Source of the DNA: Burkholderia sp. SRS-W-2-2016
GTDB taxonomy: Bacteria > Pseudomonadota > Gammaproteobacteria > Burkholderiales > Burkholderiaceae
DNA: 64,000 bases
Reading direction: 5' to 3'
Assembly: GCF_001931485.1 (NCBI RefSeq)
Contig: NZ_MSDV01000071.1
Location: 1-64,000 of the forward strand
Below the pieces are notes generated by a model that did no database searches, had not been told where the DNA came from, and was given only the letters and a program-made list of their open reading frames with translations. The translations under genes were made by a program, and so were the position numbers. Within the stretch, counting starts at the first letter, position 1, and each line of letters opens with the position of its first letter. Shown here in pieces: positions 15,169 to 23,244 of the stretch.

Positions 15169-15957
15169 TCAATGCGCGGCCTGTGAAGCGGCGATGATCG
15201 CGTTCGCGACCGCCTGCGGCTGACTGAGCATTGCGACGTGGCTGGTGTCGACCCGCGTCACCTTCGCGTCGATGTTCTTCGCCATGTCCAGTTGCAGAGC
15301 CGGATCGATCATCCGGTCGCGGCCCGACACCACGAAGTACGACGGCTTGTCGTGCCATGCGGCTTTGGTCACCTTGTCGTCGATACAACTCGCCGCCCAC
15401 GGCTCCTGGGTCGCCGCGATCAGGCGTTTTTGCGGGGTCGGCAGATCCTGCGCGAAATCGTCGAGGATCGCTTGCGTCGACAGCGTCAGATAGCCGGCCG
15501 AATCTTTCTGTAATTGGCTCGCCCAGACCGGCGCGGGCTTGCCCTTCGTGATGTCGGCAATCGACTGGCCGTTGTCCGGCGCGAATGCCGCGACGTACAC
15601 GAGGCTCTTCACCTTCTCGTCATTGCCCGCCTCGCTGACCACGACGCCGCCCCATGAATGACCGACCAGAATCACCGGCCCGTGCTGCTGCTCGATCACG
15701 CGACGCGTGGCCGCGACGTCATCGGCCAGCGAACTCAGCGGGTTCTGCACGGCGACCACGTGCAAGCCGCGCGCTTCTAGCAGCGGAATCACTTTGTCCC
15801 AGCTGGAGCCGTCGGCGAATGCGCCGTGTACCAGCACGACGTTCTTGCCTGTCAGGTCGTCGCTCGGCGCGGCCTGCGCGAGTTCCGTCGCCTGCAACGT
15901 GAACAGTCCGCCCAGCAGCAAGGCGGAGCCGAGGATTTTTTTCAGCAGCGTGGTCAT
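15169..15957 (-). CDS. Secreted alpha/beta hydrolase
   Basis: 262 aa. A signal peptide (MTTLLKKILGSALLLGGLF, cleavage near LAQAAPS) precedes an alpha/beta hydrolase domain. Seen: the oxyanion motif VLVHGAFADGSSW, nucleophile elbow GHSWGG, acid in GRDRMIDP and the C-terminal catalytic His in DTSHVAM. It acts in the periplasm or outside. The family includes esterases and salicylate-esterase-like enzymes; the substrate is not predictable. Start at 15957 is the Met of the signal peptide. Confidence 0.87.
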   Translation of the reverse strand: MTTLLKKILGSALLLGGLFTLQATELAQAAPSDDLTGKNVVLVHGAFADGSSWDKVIPLLEARGLHVVAVQNPLSSLADDVAATRRVIEQQHGPVILVGHSWGGVVVSEAGNDEKVKSLVYVAAFAPDNGQSIADITKGKPAPVWASQLQKDSAGYLTLSTQAILDDFAQDLPTPQKRLIAATQEPWAASCIDDKVTKAAWHDKPSYFVVSGRDRMIDPALQLDMAKNIDAKVTRVDTSHVAMLSQPQAVANAIIAASQAAH

Positions 15958-16008
15958 GGTGTTTGTCTCGACAGGTTGGCAATAGCGTTTGCGTTTATTC
16001 GGGTTCGG

Positions 16009-16035
16009 CCGTCCGTGCATTCATCACACGGACGG
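16009..16035 (-). terminator. Hairpin downstream of the DUF4148 gene
   Basis: Stem CCGTCCGTG / CACGGACGG, 18 bp past the stop of the minus-strand DUF4148 gene. There is no clear T-run. A copy of the same hairpin lies at 17796-17817 after the broken DUF4148 copy. Confidence 0.5.
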
Positions 16036-16053
16036 CTTCGTGCGGTGCATCGA

Positions 16054-16404
16054 TCAGGAGTGCGCGTAGATCGAGCCGAGACCGACAACGTTCGAGTCGT
16101 CCGCGCGCGGCGCGGCGACGTGCTTCATCGGCACGCGCGCGCCCGCTGCCGAACTGCTTTGCTCGACACCGCCATAAGCGCTGGCTGCCACATCGTTGGC
16201 CGCGCTGACTCGCGCCTCGGCCGCCTGGATGTTCTGCGGGTACTGGGTGTTGTCGCTTGCCGGGTTGTAGCCGGCCTTCTGCAACTGGATCAATTCCGCA
16301 CGCACGTCGGCACGCGAGAGCGCATGCTGCGTTTGCGATTGAGCGAACGATGCGACGGGAGCGGCAACGAGGGCAGCGACGAGCAACGATTGAACGAGTT
16401 TCAT
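16054..16404 (-). CDS. DUF4148 periplasmic protein
   Basis: 116 aa. A signal peptide (MKLVQSLLVAALVAAPVASF, cleavage after FAQ) is followed by the DUF4148 signature SRADVRAELIQLQKAGYNP and NIQAAEARV. These small secreted proteins are widespread in Burkholderia and relatives and their role is unknown. A GGAGAAG ribosome site precedes the ATG. A second, broken copy lies 1.8 kb away beyond argC. Confidence 0.9.
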   Translation of the reverse strand: MKLVQSLLVAALVAAPVASFAQSQTQHALSRADVRAELIQLQKAGYNPASDNTQYPQNIQAAEARVSAANDVAASAYGGVEQSSSAAGARVPMKHVAAPRADDSNVVGLGSIYAHS

Positions 16405-16817
16405 GAGTCTTCTCCGGGTATCAAAAGCATTCAGGAATCAGGGATTCAGCAGTTCATGCGGGAGACCGTTAAAGCCGATACGCGTTCGGGTCCCGCCTGC
16501 TTCAACGCAACGTTGCGAATCAACCTTGCATGACTCCATTTGAACCCGCGAACGTATCTGCAATGTTTTCGTTACCCCCTGTTTATGCAAGCGTGTTTGT
16601 CTGTGTAGGGCGTCGATACATTGCGATACAAAGGCGCTTTTCTGATCCGGCTGCGGGTGCGGCAAATGTATGCCCGGCGCAAGACAGCGCTTTTCGTCAA
16701 GATTCAGAAAAGCTGAACGTTTTCGTCATCAAATTCAACTTTCCCTATTCTGTCGATCAATGGAACATAGGCGCTCGCTTACCCGTTACAACCTCTAGCC
16801 AGCGGAGTAATCCACGA
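16405..16817. other. Gap between DUF4148 and argC
   Basis: About 410 bp that must contain promoters for both divergent genes. It includes an AT-richer tract near 16700-16760. I see no gene with coding character and no clean promoter consensus. Confidence 0.5.
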
Positions 16818-17747
16818 ATGAGTTCCCCCGTAGTTTTCATCGACGGCGACCAAGGGACCACCGGCTTGCAGATCCACGAACGGCTGCGCAACCGGACCGA
16901 CCTTAGACTGGTCACGCTTGCCGCTGCCGATCGCAAGGATCCCCGGAGCCGCGCGGAAGCCATCAACGCCTGTGATATCGCGATTCTCTGTTTGCCGGAC
17001 GACGCCGCCCGCCAGGCGGTGGCCTCCATCGTCAATCCCGCGGTCAGAGTTATCGACGCAAGCTCCGCTCATCGCACGCACGGTGAGTGGACGTACGGTT
17101 TTCCGGAAATGGCGCCGGGACAGGCTGAGCGGATTGCGAACGCACGCCGGGTCACTAATCCCGGTTGCTATCCAACCGGTGCGATTGGTTTGCTGCGTCC
17201 GCTGCTGCAAGCCGGACTGATCCCGGGCGACTACCCGATCAGTATTCACGCGGTGTCCGGCTATTCCGGCCAGGGGCGGGCCGGAGTGGAAGCACATGAA
17301 GGACAGCGTGCCGTCACCGCACCTTTATTCCAGTTATATGGCCTGGAACTCGCGCACAAACACGCTCCAGAGATTCAACAGCACGCAGGGCTCGCGCAGC
17401 GCCCGATCTTCGTTCCTGCAATTGGTGCGTTCCGCCAGGGCATCGTGCTGACCGTCCCCTTGGAGTTGCGGCTGCTGGCGCCGGGCGCGGATGGCGCCGC
17501 GTTACACGCTTGCCTGACAGGCCACTATGCGGAAGCGGCCCATGTCCGTGTGCTGCCGCTGTACGAATCGCGCCTCGTGAAACACCTGGACCCACAAGTG
17601 CTGAACGGTACGAACGACATGCACCTGAGCGTATTTTTCAATGAGGAACACGGGCATGCGCTACTGGCCGCGGTTTTCGATAATCTCGGTAAAGGCGCGG
17701 CCGGCGCCGCGGTTCAGAACCTTGATCTGATGATCGCGCAGAAATAG
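16818..17747 (+). CDS. argC: N-acetyl-gamma-glutamyl-phosphate reductase, type 2
   Basis: 309 aa, the short type 2 form (about 310 residues) rather than the 340-350-residue common form. It makes N-acetylglutamate semialdehyde in arginine synthesis using NADPH. Seen: the N-terminal nucleotide site VVFIDGDQGTTGLQIHERL, the catalytic Cys in NPGCYPTGA, and HAVSGYSGQGRAG. The ATG at 16818 follows GGAG at 16803. It stands alone here, so it is probably a second ArgC beside a chromosomal type 1 copy elsewhere, and may serve arginine or a related pathway. Confidence 0.9.
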   Translation: MSSPVVFIDGDQGTTGLQIHERLRNRTDLRLVTLAAADRKDPRSRAEAINACDIAILCLPDDAARQAVASIVNPAVRVIDASSAHRTHGEWTYGFPEMAPGQAERIANARRVTNPGCYPTGAIGLLRPLLQAGLIPGDYPISIHAVSGYSGQGRAGVEAHEGQRAVTAPLFQLYGLELAHKHAPEIQQHAGLAQRPIFVPAIGAFRQGIVLTVPLELRLLAPGADGAALHACLTGHYAEAAHVRVLPLYESRLVKHLDPQVLNGTNDMHLSVFFNEEHGHALLAAVFDNLGKGAAGAAVQNLDLMIAQK

Positions 17748-17795
17748 GAACCCGACGATCTTCTTCATGGCAAGAGCATTTATTCGAATTCGGCG

Positions 17796-18108
17796 GTCCG
17801 TGCATTCAGGCACGGACGGCGGGTGCTTTGCATCGATCAGGAATACGCACAGATCGAACCGGGACCGATGACGTTCGAGTCGTCAGCGCGCCGCGCCGCG
17901 ACGTGTTTCATCGGTGCGCGCGAGCCGGCCGCCGAATTGCTTTGCTCGACTCCACCATTAGCGCTGGCCTCTATATCGTCGGCCGCGCTGACGCACGCCT
18001 CTGCCGCGTGGATGTTCTGCGGGTAATGGGTGCTGTCGCTTGCTGGCTCGCAGCCGGCCTTCTGCAACTGGATCAGTTCCGCCCGCACGTCGGCCCGCTA
18101 GAGCACTG
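17796..18108 (-). pseudogene. Broken duplicate of the DUF4148 gene
   Basis: The minus strand reads like the DUF4148 gene at 16054 (RAELIQLQKAGCEPASD..., ending GPGSICAYS instead of GLGSIYAHS). The codon matching the Ser before RADVR is a TAG stop (18098-18100), and homology ends just upstream, so the signal peptide is lost. The downstream flank, including the hairpin at 17796-17817, is also duplicated. It is a decayed segmental copy, with argC lying between the two. Confidence 0.85.
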
Positions 18109-18139
18109 CGGCGGGAAGCCGGCTTACATCGACCCTCGG

Positions 18140-18955
18140 TTAGAGCCGCGCGACGTCAAGAATCGCCTGTGCGAATGCGTTCGGCGCTTCCTGAGGGAGA
18201 TTGTGACCAATCCCGCCGGTCAGATTGCGGTGCTGGTACTTGCCGGTGAACTTCTTCGCGTAGGCGGCCGGATCAGGATGCGCGGCGCCGTTCGCGTCGC
18301 CCTCCATCGTGATCGTCGGCACCGCGATGGTCGGCGCGGCAGCGAGACGCTTTTCGAGTTCGTCGTATTGCGGCTCGCCTTGCACGAGGCCCAGACGCCA
18401 GCGGTAGTTGTGAATCACCACGGCGACATGATCCGGGTTATTGAACGATTCGGCGGAACGCTCGAAAGTAGCGTCGTCGAAATTCCATTGCGGCGACGCG
18501 GTATGCCAGATCAGTTTGTTGAAGTCGTGACGGTTCGCCTCGTAACCCGCACGGCCGCGCTCGGTAGCGACATAGAACTGATACCACCACGTAAGCTCGG
18601 CCTTCGGCGGCAACGGCGCGCGATTCGCTTCCTGACTGCCGATCAGATAGCCGCTCACCGACACCATCGCCTTGCAGCGTTGCGGCCACAATGCCGCGAT
18701 GATGTTCACCGTGCGTGCGCCCCAGTCGAAACCGCCGAGCACCGCCTTGTCGATCTTCAGTGCATCCATCAGATTGATGATGTCGACCGCGACCACCGCC
18801 TGTTGACCGTTGCGCGGCGTGTCAGCCGTCAGGAAACGCGTACCGCCGTAGCCGCGCAGATAAGGCACGATCACCCGATAACCCGCGGCCGCGAGCAACG
18901 GCGTCATTTCGGCGAAGCTGTAGATGTCGTACGGCCAGCCGTGTCGAATGCCATG
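18140..18955 (-). pseudogene. 5'-truncated epoxide-hydrolase-like alpha/beta hydrolase
   Basis: About 270 codons of an alpha/beta hydrolase remain. HGWPYDIYSF is followed by TPLLAAAGYRVIVPYLRGYG, the nucleophile elbow GGFDWG and the terminal His in GGIGHNLPQE. The frame begins abruptly at 18955, and the expected N-terminal beta strands and start codon are missing; AT-rich island sequence follows. The remaining Met at 18907 would give a product lacking the oxyanion segment. The gene was cut by arrival of the neighbouring island. Confidence 0.8.
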
Positions 18956-19288
18956 TATATTATTCGATAAGCCCTGAGGTAGCGCTACAGGCCCGCTACA
19001 TAAGGGTTTCTGGCATCAGTACGGGGCGCGGCGCCTCAGGGTAGCCCTTAATAATATTCGGCTACTACACCCTCTGCCCACTTCGTTGACCGTCCTATAA
19101 TCCGGCCAAGGGCTCCCTTTCAAAATTCAAAGTCAAGATTTGCGTGGTTTCAAACTTGGAGGTCTCCTTGGAAGCTTCCTTGGAGGAAACTTTGAAGCCA
19201 AGTTTTGGAGGCCAAACTGAGAGGGACCAAGTCTCAGGTTTTCAGAGCAGATGTCAGGGGTGAAGGGTCATTTTTCTAACGAGGATGT
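18956..19288. other. Left edge of the accessory island, non-coding
   Basis: AT-richer sequence with no convincing gene. At the break point TGTATATTAT (18954-18963) resembles the centre of a Xer dif site. A few bases further, CCCTGAGG (18971-18978) and CCTCAGGG (19034-19041) form an inverted repeat. A TATAAT box lies at 19096-19101. These are candidate integration and promoter elements, none proven. Confidence 0.4.
19156..19211. repeat. Iterated TTGGAGG direct repeats
   Basis: TTGGAGG occurs at 19156, 19180 and 19205 (spacing 24 and 25 bp), with a variant TTGGAAG at 19169 and a palindrome GGAAGCTTCC at 19170-19179. The regular two-turn spacing looks like protein-binding iterons upstream of the small island genes. 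Confidence 0.55.
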
Positions 19289-19450
19289 ATGAGAGCCGCC
19301 ACGTTCAAAACACACACGCTTAACCTATGCGCGATTGAGGATACAGGGGAGCACTCGAAGCAAGGCACCGTCACGAACGATATAGAGAATGTCCTGCAAG
19401 CATTGACTGCCACGGGCCAACTCCATAAAGACCATCCCTATCAAGAGTGA
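19289..19450 (+). CDS. Hypothetical small ORF (53 aa)
   Basis: It starts MRAATFKTHTLNLCAIED and ends HKDHPYQE. Its TGA overlaps the GTG of the next ORF (GTGA), a sign of coupling. It has no recognised domain or signal peptide. It could be a fragment of an older island gene. Composition is lower in GC than the flanking chromosome. Confidence 0.3.
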   Translation: MRAATFKTHTLNLCAIEDTGEHSKQGTVTNDIENVLQALTATGQLHKDHPYQE

Positions 19451-19704
19451 TCTACAGGGATAGCGAAGGGCGATGGGATGAGGTTGAGATTGATGAGGCC
19501 TGCCGCTTTGTCAGGTTTGCTCCTATCAGTGAGAGCCACATAGAAGGTTTTCCAAGTCCCGCACCCTCCAATGTTGATCCCCGGATACTCTTTGCACTCA
19601 TGCTGCTCGATGAGGTTCGAACTGAGCTAGAGAATCCCCCTTCCTCCTCTGCGCCTATTTCCGGCTCGCCCTTGTCCGCGAGCTTGCCAACGCGAACCCG
19701 ATAG
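19447..19704 (+). CDS. Hypothetical ORF (85 aa)
   Basis: GTG start overlapping the previous stop. It begins with a polar stretch (YRDSEGRWDEVEIDEACRF) and has a helical segment (LFALMLLDEVRTELEN) and a Ser/Pro-rich tail. Not recognised. It may be real, or half of a broken gene together with the preceding ORF. Confidence 0.3.
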   Translation: MIYRDSEGRWDEVEIDEACRFVRFAPISESHIEGFPSPAPSNVDPRILFALMLLDEVRTELENPPSSSAPISGSPLSASLPTRTR

Positions 19705-19919
19705 ATATGCGCAGACTGCCTGCGCTACTCACATTAGGAAGCATCGGATCGCCATCTTCGCGGCCTCCCGTGAGCACGTAGTTTTATGTTTGTGACACAC
19801 GCAAAATATTGTCAGACTATGCGTTACGGGTGGTCCCCTGCTTGCAATCGCCCATGGTTCCGATTAAATGTTTTGCTCATGCGCGTATCGCATTGATCAC
19901 AATTAATATGGAGCTGCAA

Positions 19920-20417
19920 ATGTTTGACGGGCTTGTTGCAGACGGCGACGGCACCACCACCGGCGGTGTGGTGATGGGCCGTAGTGAGTTCTATAACGAA
20001 GACGGTCGATGTTTCGCTCGCAAGGAAAATCTTGCGACTTGCGGAAACTGCAAGGGTGGATGGCCGATCTACGGCACCGCGAGCGATTGGATGGACGACG
20101 ATGTACCGCTGGTAAAAAACCGCGACCGCGTGCTATGTCCTTGCGGCAAAAATTTTGTTCTCGCCGCCATTTCATCTAATGCCTTCTATTCGACGGGCGA
20201 AAATACACGCGTCCCTGCTCCCGTACCGATTGATCCGGTCTATAGCCAGCAATATTTGATTCAGGATAAAAACGGGCAACCTCTCGCAAATACGAGGTAC
20301 CGGGCGTTCATTGGCTCGACGGAAGTTGCCAAGGGTGTCACCGATTCGCAGGGCCGCACCGAACGCATTAGCGCCGAATCCGCCAAGCGCATCACCCTGC
20401 AAGTGGGCGATATCTGA
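19920..20417 (+). CDS. PAAR-domain protein, type VI secretion spike tip
   Basis: 165 aa. The N-terminal PAAR fold (DGLVADGDGTTTGGVVMGRS through LCPCGKNFVLAAI, about residues 1-90) sharpens the VgrG spike and carries cargo. A C-terminal extension (about 110-165) holds DKNGQPLANTRYR and GVTDSQGRTERI, a small beta module that recurs in two other island proteins. I start at 19920 because GGAG lies 6 nt upstream and the product then begins like other PAAR proteins; the longer frame from 19809 is less likely. First gene of the effector operon. Confidence 0.85.
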   Translation: MFDGLVADGDGTTTGGVVMGRSEFYNEDGRCFARKENLATCGNCKGGWPIYGTASDWMDDDVPLVKNRDRVLCPCGKNFVLAAISSNAFYSTGENTRVPAPVPIDPVYSQQYLIQDKNGQPLANTRYRAFIGSTEVAKGVTDSQGRTERISAESAKRITLQVGDI

Positions 20418-20466
20418 GAGCGCCGGAAATATCCGCAACACGGACAATCAATCGAAAATTAGCACG

Positions 20467-21135
20467 ATGTCAGATTATGAGTATGTAACCGTTCACGACT
20501 CAGCAGTTACGAATACAAACCCGAATTCGCTGGTTCCGGTCACTCTGGATACAAGTGAACCTCCGATCTGCCCCAACATGAGCGATGCAGAATTCAGAAA
20601 GAAGGTCCTGACATTGCGGGATGAAGCCCTCAAAAGTGTTGAGCTTCGCATCGACGAAGTGGCCTCCTGGAATGCAGCCGCTCAATCAAGGGCTGTCCAA
20701 TGGCTCGGCAATTCAGACGAAGCCACCCGGTTAAAGCTATCGAACGGCTTGAGAGCACTTCTAGGTGTGATGAAGGGATTGACCGCGCACAACATTGTGC
20801 GAGTCGATTCGGAGCAGGATAGAGCCACTGGTTGCGTGCCGGGACGAAAAAATCTCACGGGGCAGGTTGCGCATGTATGCGCACCTGACACAGCGACGCA
20901 TACCATTGCAATCAATGATGGCTTCTGTGATTTGCCTCCTACATCCTTGTCGCGGCTATCGTCAATGCAATTGACGATAGTGCACGAATGCTGTCATTTC
21001 ATAGACACGTTCGGCTCACGGGACTACCCGGACGGTTACGGGTACACGTCGTGCAAATGGCTCGCCCGCGATCACCCCGAACGTGCCATAACCAATGCGG
21101 ACAGTATTGCGTGGTATGTCCTGGCACGGTACTAG
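20467..21135 (+). CDS. M35-like zinc metallopeptidase, probable type VI effector
   Basis: 222 aa. The zinc site HECCHFID (His173, Glu174, His177) followed by NADSIAWY (Asp212) is the aspzincin pattern HExxH...D of Lys-specific M35_2 peptidases. No signal peptide, as expected for a protein delivered by type VI secretion. The gene lies 49 bp after the PAAR gene and upstream of a secreted partner, so it is the likely toxic payload, acting on cell-envelope or periplasmic proteins of a target cell. Several Cys residues may form disulfides. Confidence 0.8.
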   Translation: MSDYEYVTVHDSAVTNTNPNSLVPVTLDTSEPPICPNMSDAEFRKKVLTLRDEALKSVELRIDEVASWNAAAQSRAVQWLGNSDEATRLKLSNGLRALLGVMKGLTAHNIVRVDSEQDRATGCVPGRKNLTGQVAHVCAPDTATHTIAINDGFCDLPPTSLSRLSSMQLTIVHECCHFIDTFGSRDYPDGYGYTSCKWLARDHPERAITNADSIAWYVLARY

Positions 21136-21144
21136 AACAATCAC

Positions 21145-21876
21145 ATGAAGCCTATTCTCCACTTATTCGGCGCCATCGCAGTTGCGATATCGATGCAAGC
21201 GCAGGCCTGTACGGTTCTGCTTCAGAACTTGATACAGCTGCCGCCCAACACCGCTGATGTTAGCAACGGTGACCGCCTTTCTCTGACTCGCCACTACCTG
21301 ACTGCACGCGAATGGACAACAGAAGGCGCGAGCGCGCAGGTCGAAGCGGCAGCTTTCAATAATGAGCTGAACCCTGAACAGCTTGCCGCACAACGTGGAA
21401 AGAATATCGAAGCGTTCCTGATGCAACTAGGTTTGAGCAGGGAAAAAATCCACGTTCATGAGCGGGTCATCGAATTAAACAACGGGATGATCGATCCTGG
21501 CGACAAGTGGCAAATTGGTGTCGAGTTCAGACCAAACTGTCCGCCGTCAGGATGCGACGACCTTTGCAGCACTCCAAACCCGCAGGGTGTCGCCGCTCCC
21601 TCCGAAAATGGCTTTACGTGTGGTGGTGACCGGGAGCCCGCGAATACCCGGATTCTCAAGTCCAGTGTTTGGACCGAACGAACGCAGGAAAAGTCTTTGA
21701 TCCTGAGCAGTATAGACAGCGCAGGCAATCAGGAGCCTCTGGCAAATACGTGCTACCGGGTAACCACAAGTGCGCGCGAATACATAGGGACGACCGACGA
21801 TAAGGGCCGCACGGCGCGCATCCAATTACTCGGTCCCGAACGGACCAGGATTGAAACGAAAGGTGCCCCACGATGA
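21145..21876 (+). CDS. Secreted OmpA-like protein with the shared C-terminal module, immunity candidate
   Basis: 243 aa. A signal peptide ends at MQAQAC, which could be a weak lipobox or a normal cleavage site. The middle (about 35-110) looks like an OmpA/peptidoglycan-binding-like segment (EQLAAQRGKNIEAFLMQLGL). A Cys-rich linker follows, then a C-terminal module with EPLANTCYR and GTTDDKGRTARI that matches the PAAR protein tail. It lies 9 bp after the M35 effector. Periplasmic location opposite a periplasmic protease suggests immunity, or an adaptor. Which of this and the next gene is the immunity protein cannot be told. Confidence 0.65.
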   Translation: MKPILHLFGAIAVAISMQAQACTVLLQNLIQLPPNTADVSNGDRLSLTRHYLTAREWTTEGASAQVEAAAFNNELNPEQLAAQRGKNIEAFLMQLGLSREKIHVHERVIELNNGMIDPGDKWQIGVEFRPNCPPSGCDDLCSTPNPQGVAAPSENGFTCGGDREPANTRILKSSVWTERTQEKSLILSSIDSAGNQEPLANTCYRVTTSAREYIGTTDDKGRTARIQLLGPERTRIETKGAPR

Positions 21877-22151
21877 CCGCTCGACGGCTTCTCAGACTCG
21901 CGCTGTTACCGGCTCTGTTCGGCCTGTCATCTATCTATGTGCGCCCGCTTCACCATCAGTGCTCACAGGCGGAATCGCGGGCATGGCTGTTCACATCGCA
22001 GGCGCTCGGGATTCGCGACCCTGAGGATTTGTACACCATTGTTTGGCTTGGCATTCAACTGCTTGTTGCGGTGGGCTTTTACTTCGTAATCACCGCGCTA
22101 TGGCAGCACGTCCAGCGTTGCAGGGCACGGCCTTGCGACTGGCGTTCCTAG
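21873..22151 (+). CDS. Small two-helix membrane protein of the effector operon
   Basis: 92 aa, overlapping the previous gene by ATGA. One helix near the N-terminus (LLRLALLPALFGLSSIY) and one near the C-terminus (IVWLGIQLLVAVGFYFVITAL). The segment between them may face the periplasm. No family recognised. Position as last gene before a terminator suggests an immunity or accessory role. Confidence 0.65.
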   Translation: MTARRLLRLALLPALFGLSSIYVRPLHHQCSQAESRAWLFTSQALGIRDPEDLYTIVWLGIQLLVAVGFYFVITALWQHVQRCRARPCDWRS

Positions 22152-22212
22152 CGCCTACTATTGGTTGTGTTCGTGCTCTCCATCGTATGGCGCGAACGGC
22201 CCTACCCATCGC

Positions 22213-22241
22213 AGGCCCACTATCTTGTGGGCCTCTTGTTT
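22213..22241 (+). terminator. Rho-independent terminator of the PAAR/M35 operon
   Basis: Perfect 8-bp stem AGGCCCAC / GTGGGCCT with a 6-base loop, followed by CTTGTTT. It lies 61 bp after the small membrane protein gene. Confidence 0.75.
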
Positions 22242-22263
22242 GCATCACGCGCCCGGAAAGAGA

Positions 22264-22626
22264 CTATGCGGCGTCGATCTCAAGCGTTTCGAATTCGATT
22301 AATAGCTCTGCGCCGAGCGTGGCCGAAAAAACTGCTATAGGCTTCGGCGCACCGCTTGCTTTTCCGAAGTATGACTTTTCAAGAGCGTCAAGCGCACGCC
22401 CATAGTCGTGAGTGCTATGGTCGGTAAGTATCCTTACCTCACTAATGATGTTTTGAATGAGGAAATCATTCACGAGGCAGCGCGACGCGCCTTTGAAGAG
22501 TAACCGGGCACGCTTTTCCCTATCGTCAAACATCAGTGCCAATTCCACGGTCCCTCCAGTCAAATCCGCCGAGATGCCGGTCAAATACCAGTCGTGGAAA
22601 AATTCATACTTCTCGATTGTGTTCAT
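22264..22626 (-). CDS. Probable immunity protein to the adjacent toxin
   Basis: 120 aa, acidic (MNTIEKYEFFHDWYLTGISA start, DDREKRARLLF, LLIEFETLEIDAA end). No signal peptide or membrane helix, so cytosolic. It starts 13 bp after the stop of a polymorphic-toxin C-terminal domain on the same strand, the standard toxin-immunity order. Small acidic immunity proteins often look like this. The family is not recognised. Confidence 0.6.
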   Translation of the reverse strand: MNTIEKYEFFHDWYLTGISADLTGGTVELALMFDDREKRARLLFKGASRCLVNDFLIQNIISEVRILTDHSTHDYGRALDALEKSYFGKASGAPKPIAVFSATLGAELLIEFETLEIDAA

Positions 22627-22638
22627 TTGGTTAGTCCG

Positions 22639-23235
22639 TCAAGGTGCCCACGGTGAAAAGGGGACCACGTCGCTCCCCCCATCCCGTACGCCGTTGTTCC
22701 AGTTGTGAGCATGCGGTCGCAAGCCGTTGTGCAGGTGGTCAAAGTCCAAATCAATCACGGGTGCGCCGGTATCGCCGTACAACCGCATTTGACCGCTTCC
22801 GGGGTTGGTGTGCCACGTTCCCGGCTCACCCAAGTTCGGTGTCCTGGCAAGGCCAGCGGTGTCAAACGTATCGCCTATGGCGGTATTTTCGCTGTACTCG
22901 AACGGCTGCGCATCGCCAAGCAGCGTCGAGTTCGTGCTTTCTCCTGCGCCAGCACTGCCACTAGTGGCGAACCCGACACTGCCGAGTGCCGCCCCCGCTA
23001 CTGCTCCGACCGCGCCAAGCCAGTCAAACCCACCGCCTGACCCTGCAACCGGCACGCGGTCAATCATGCGTCCGCTCGCGTCGAGCGGAATGAAATTACC
23101 GCCGCGCACGGCGTAGACGGTTGGCCCCGCTTCCGGTGCCCGCTTTGGCCAGCTTTGCGGCGCGTAAGGGCGCGCTACGCGTCGGCTCCCCCGCCAGGCT
23201 CGATTGATAGCCGGAACAAGCCTTCCATCGCTCAC
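22639..23235 (-). CDS. Orphan polymorphic-toxin C-terminal region
   Basis: About 198 codons from a possible GTG at 23235. A linker with VYAVRGGNFIPLDASG leads to a Gly/Ala/Ser-rich hydrophobic stretch and then a compact C-terminal domain with GTWHTNPGSGQMRLYGDTG, DLDFDHLHNG and RPHAHNW. The D-x-D-H-x-H / P-H-x-H cluster suggests a metal-dependent nuclease-type toxin, as in Rhs or CdiA tips. No Rhs repeats or VgrG part is present, so it is a displaced tip or remnant whose true start is uncertain. The frame stays open to 23280 inside the broken LysR gene. Confidence 0.55.
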   Translation of the reverse strand: MSDGRLVPAINRAWRGSRRVARPYAPQSWPKRAPEAGPTVYAVRGGNFIPLDASGRMIDRVPVAGSGGGFDWLGAVGAVAGAALGSVGFATSGSAGAGESTNSTLLGDAQPFEYSENTAIGDTFDTAGLARTPNLGEPGTWHTNPGSGQMRLYGDTGAPVIDLDFDHLHNGLRPHAHNWNNGVRDGGSDVVPFSPWAP

Positions 23236-23244
23236 TGCTTCGCG

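Noticed and set aside
18950..18970. A functional Xer dif site
   Set aside because: Only the central TGTATA and TTAT match; the XerC and XerD arms diverge, so it is reported as resemblance only.
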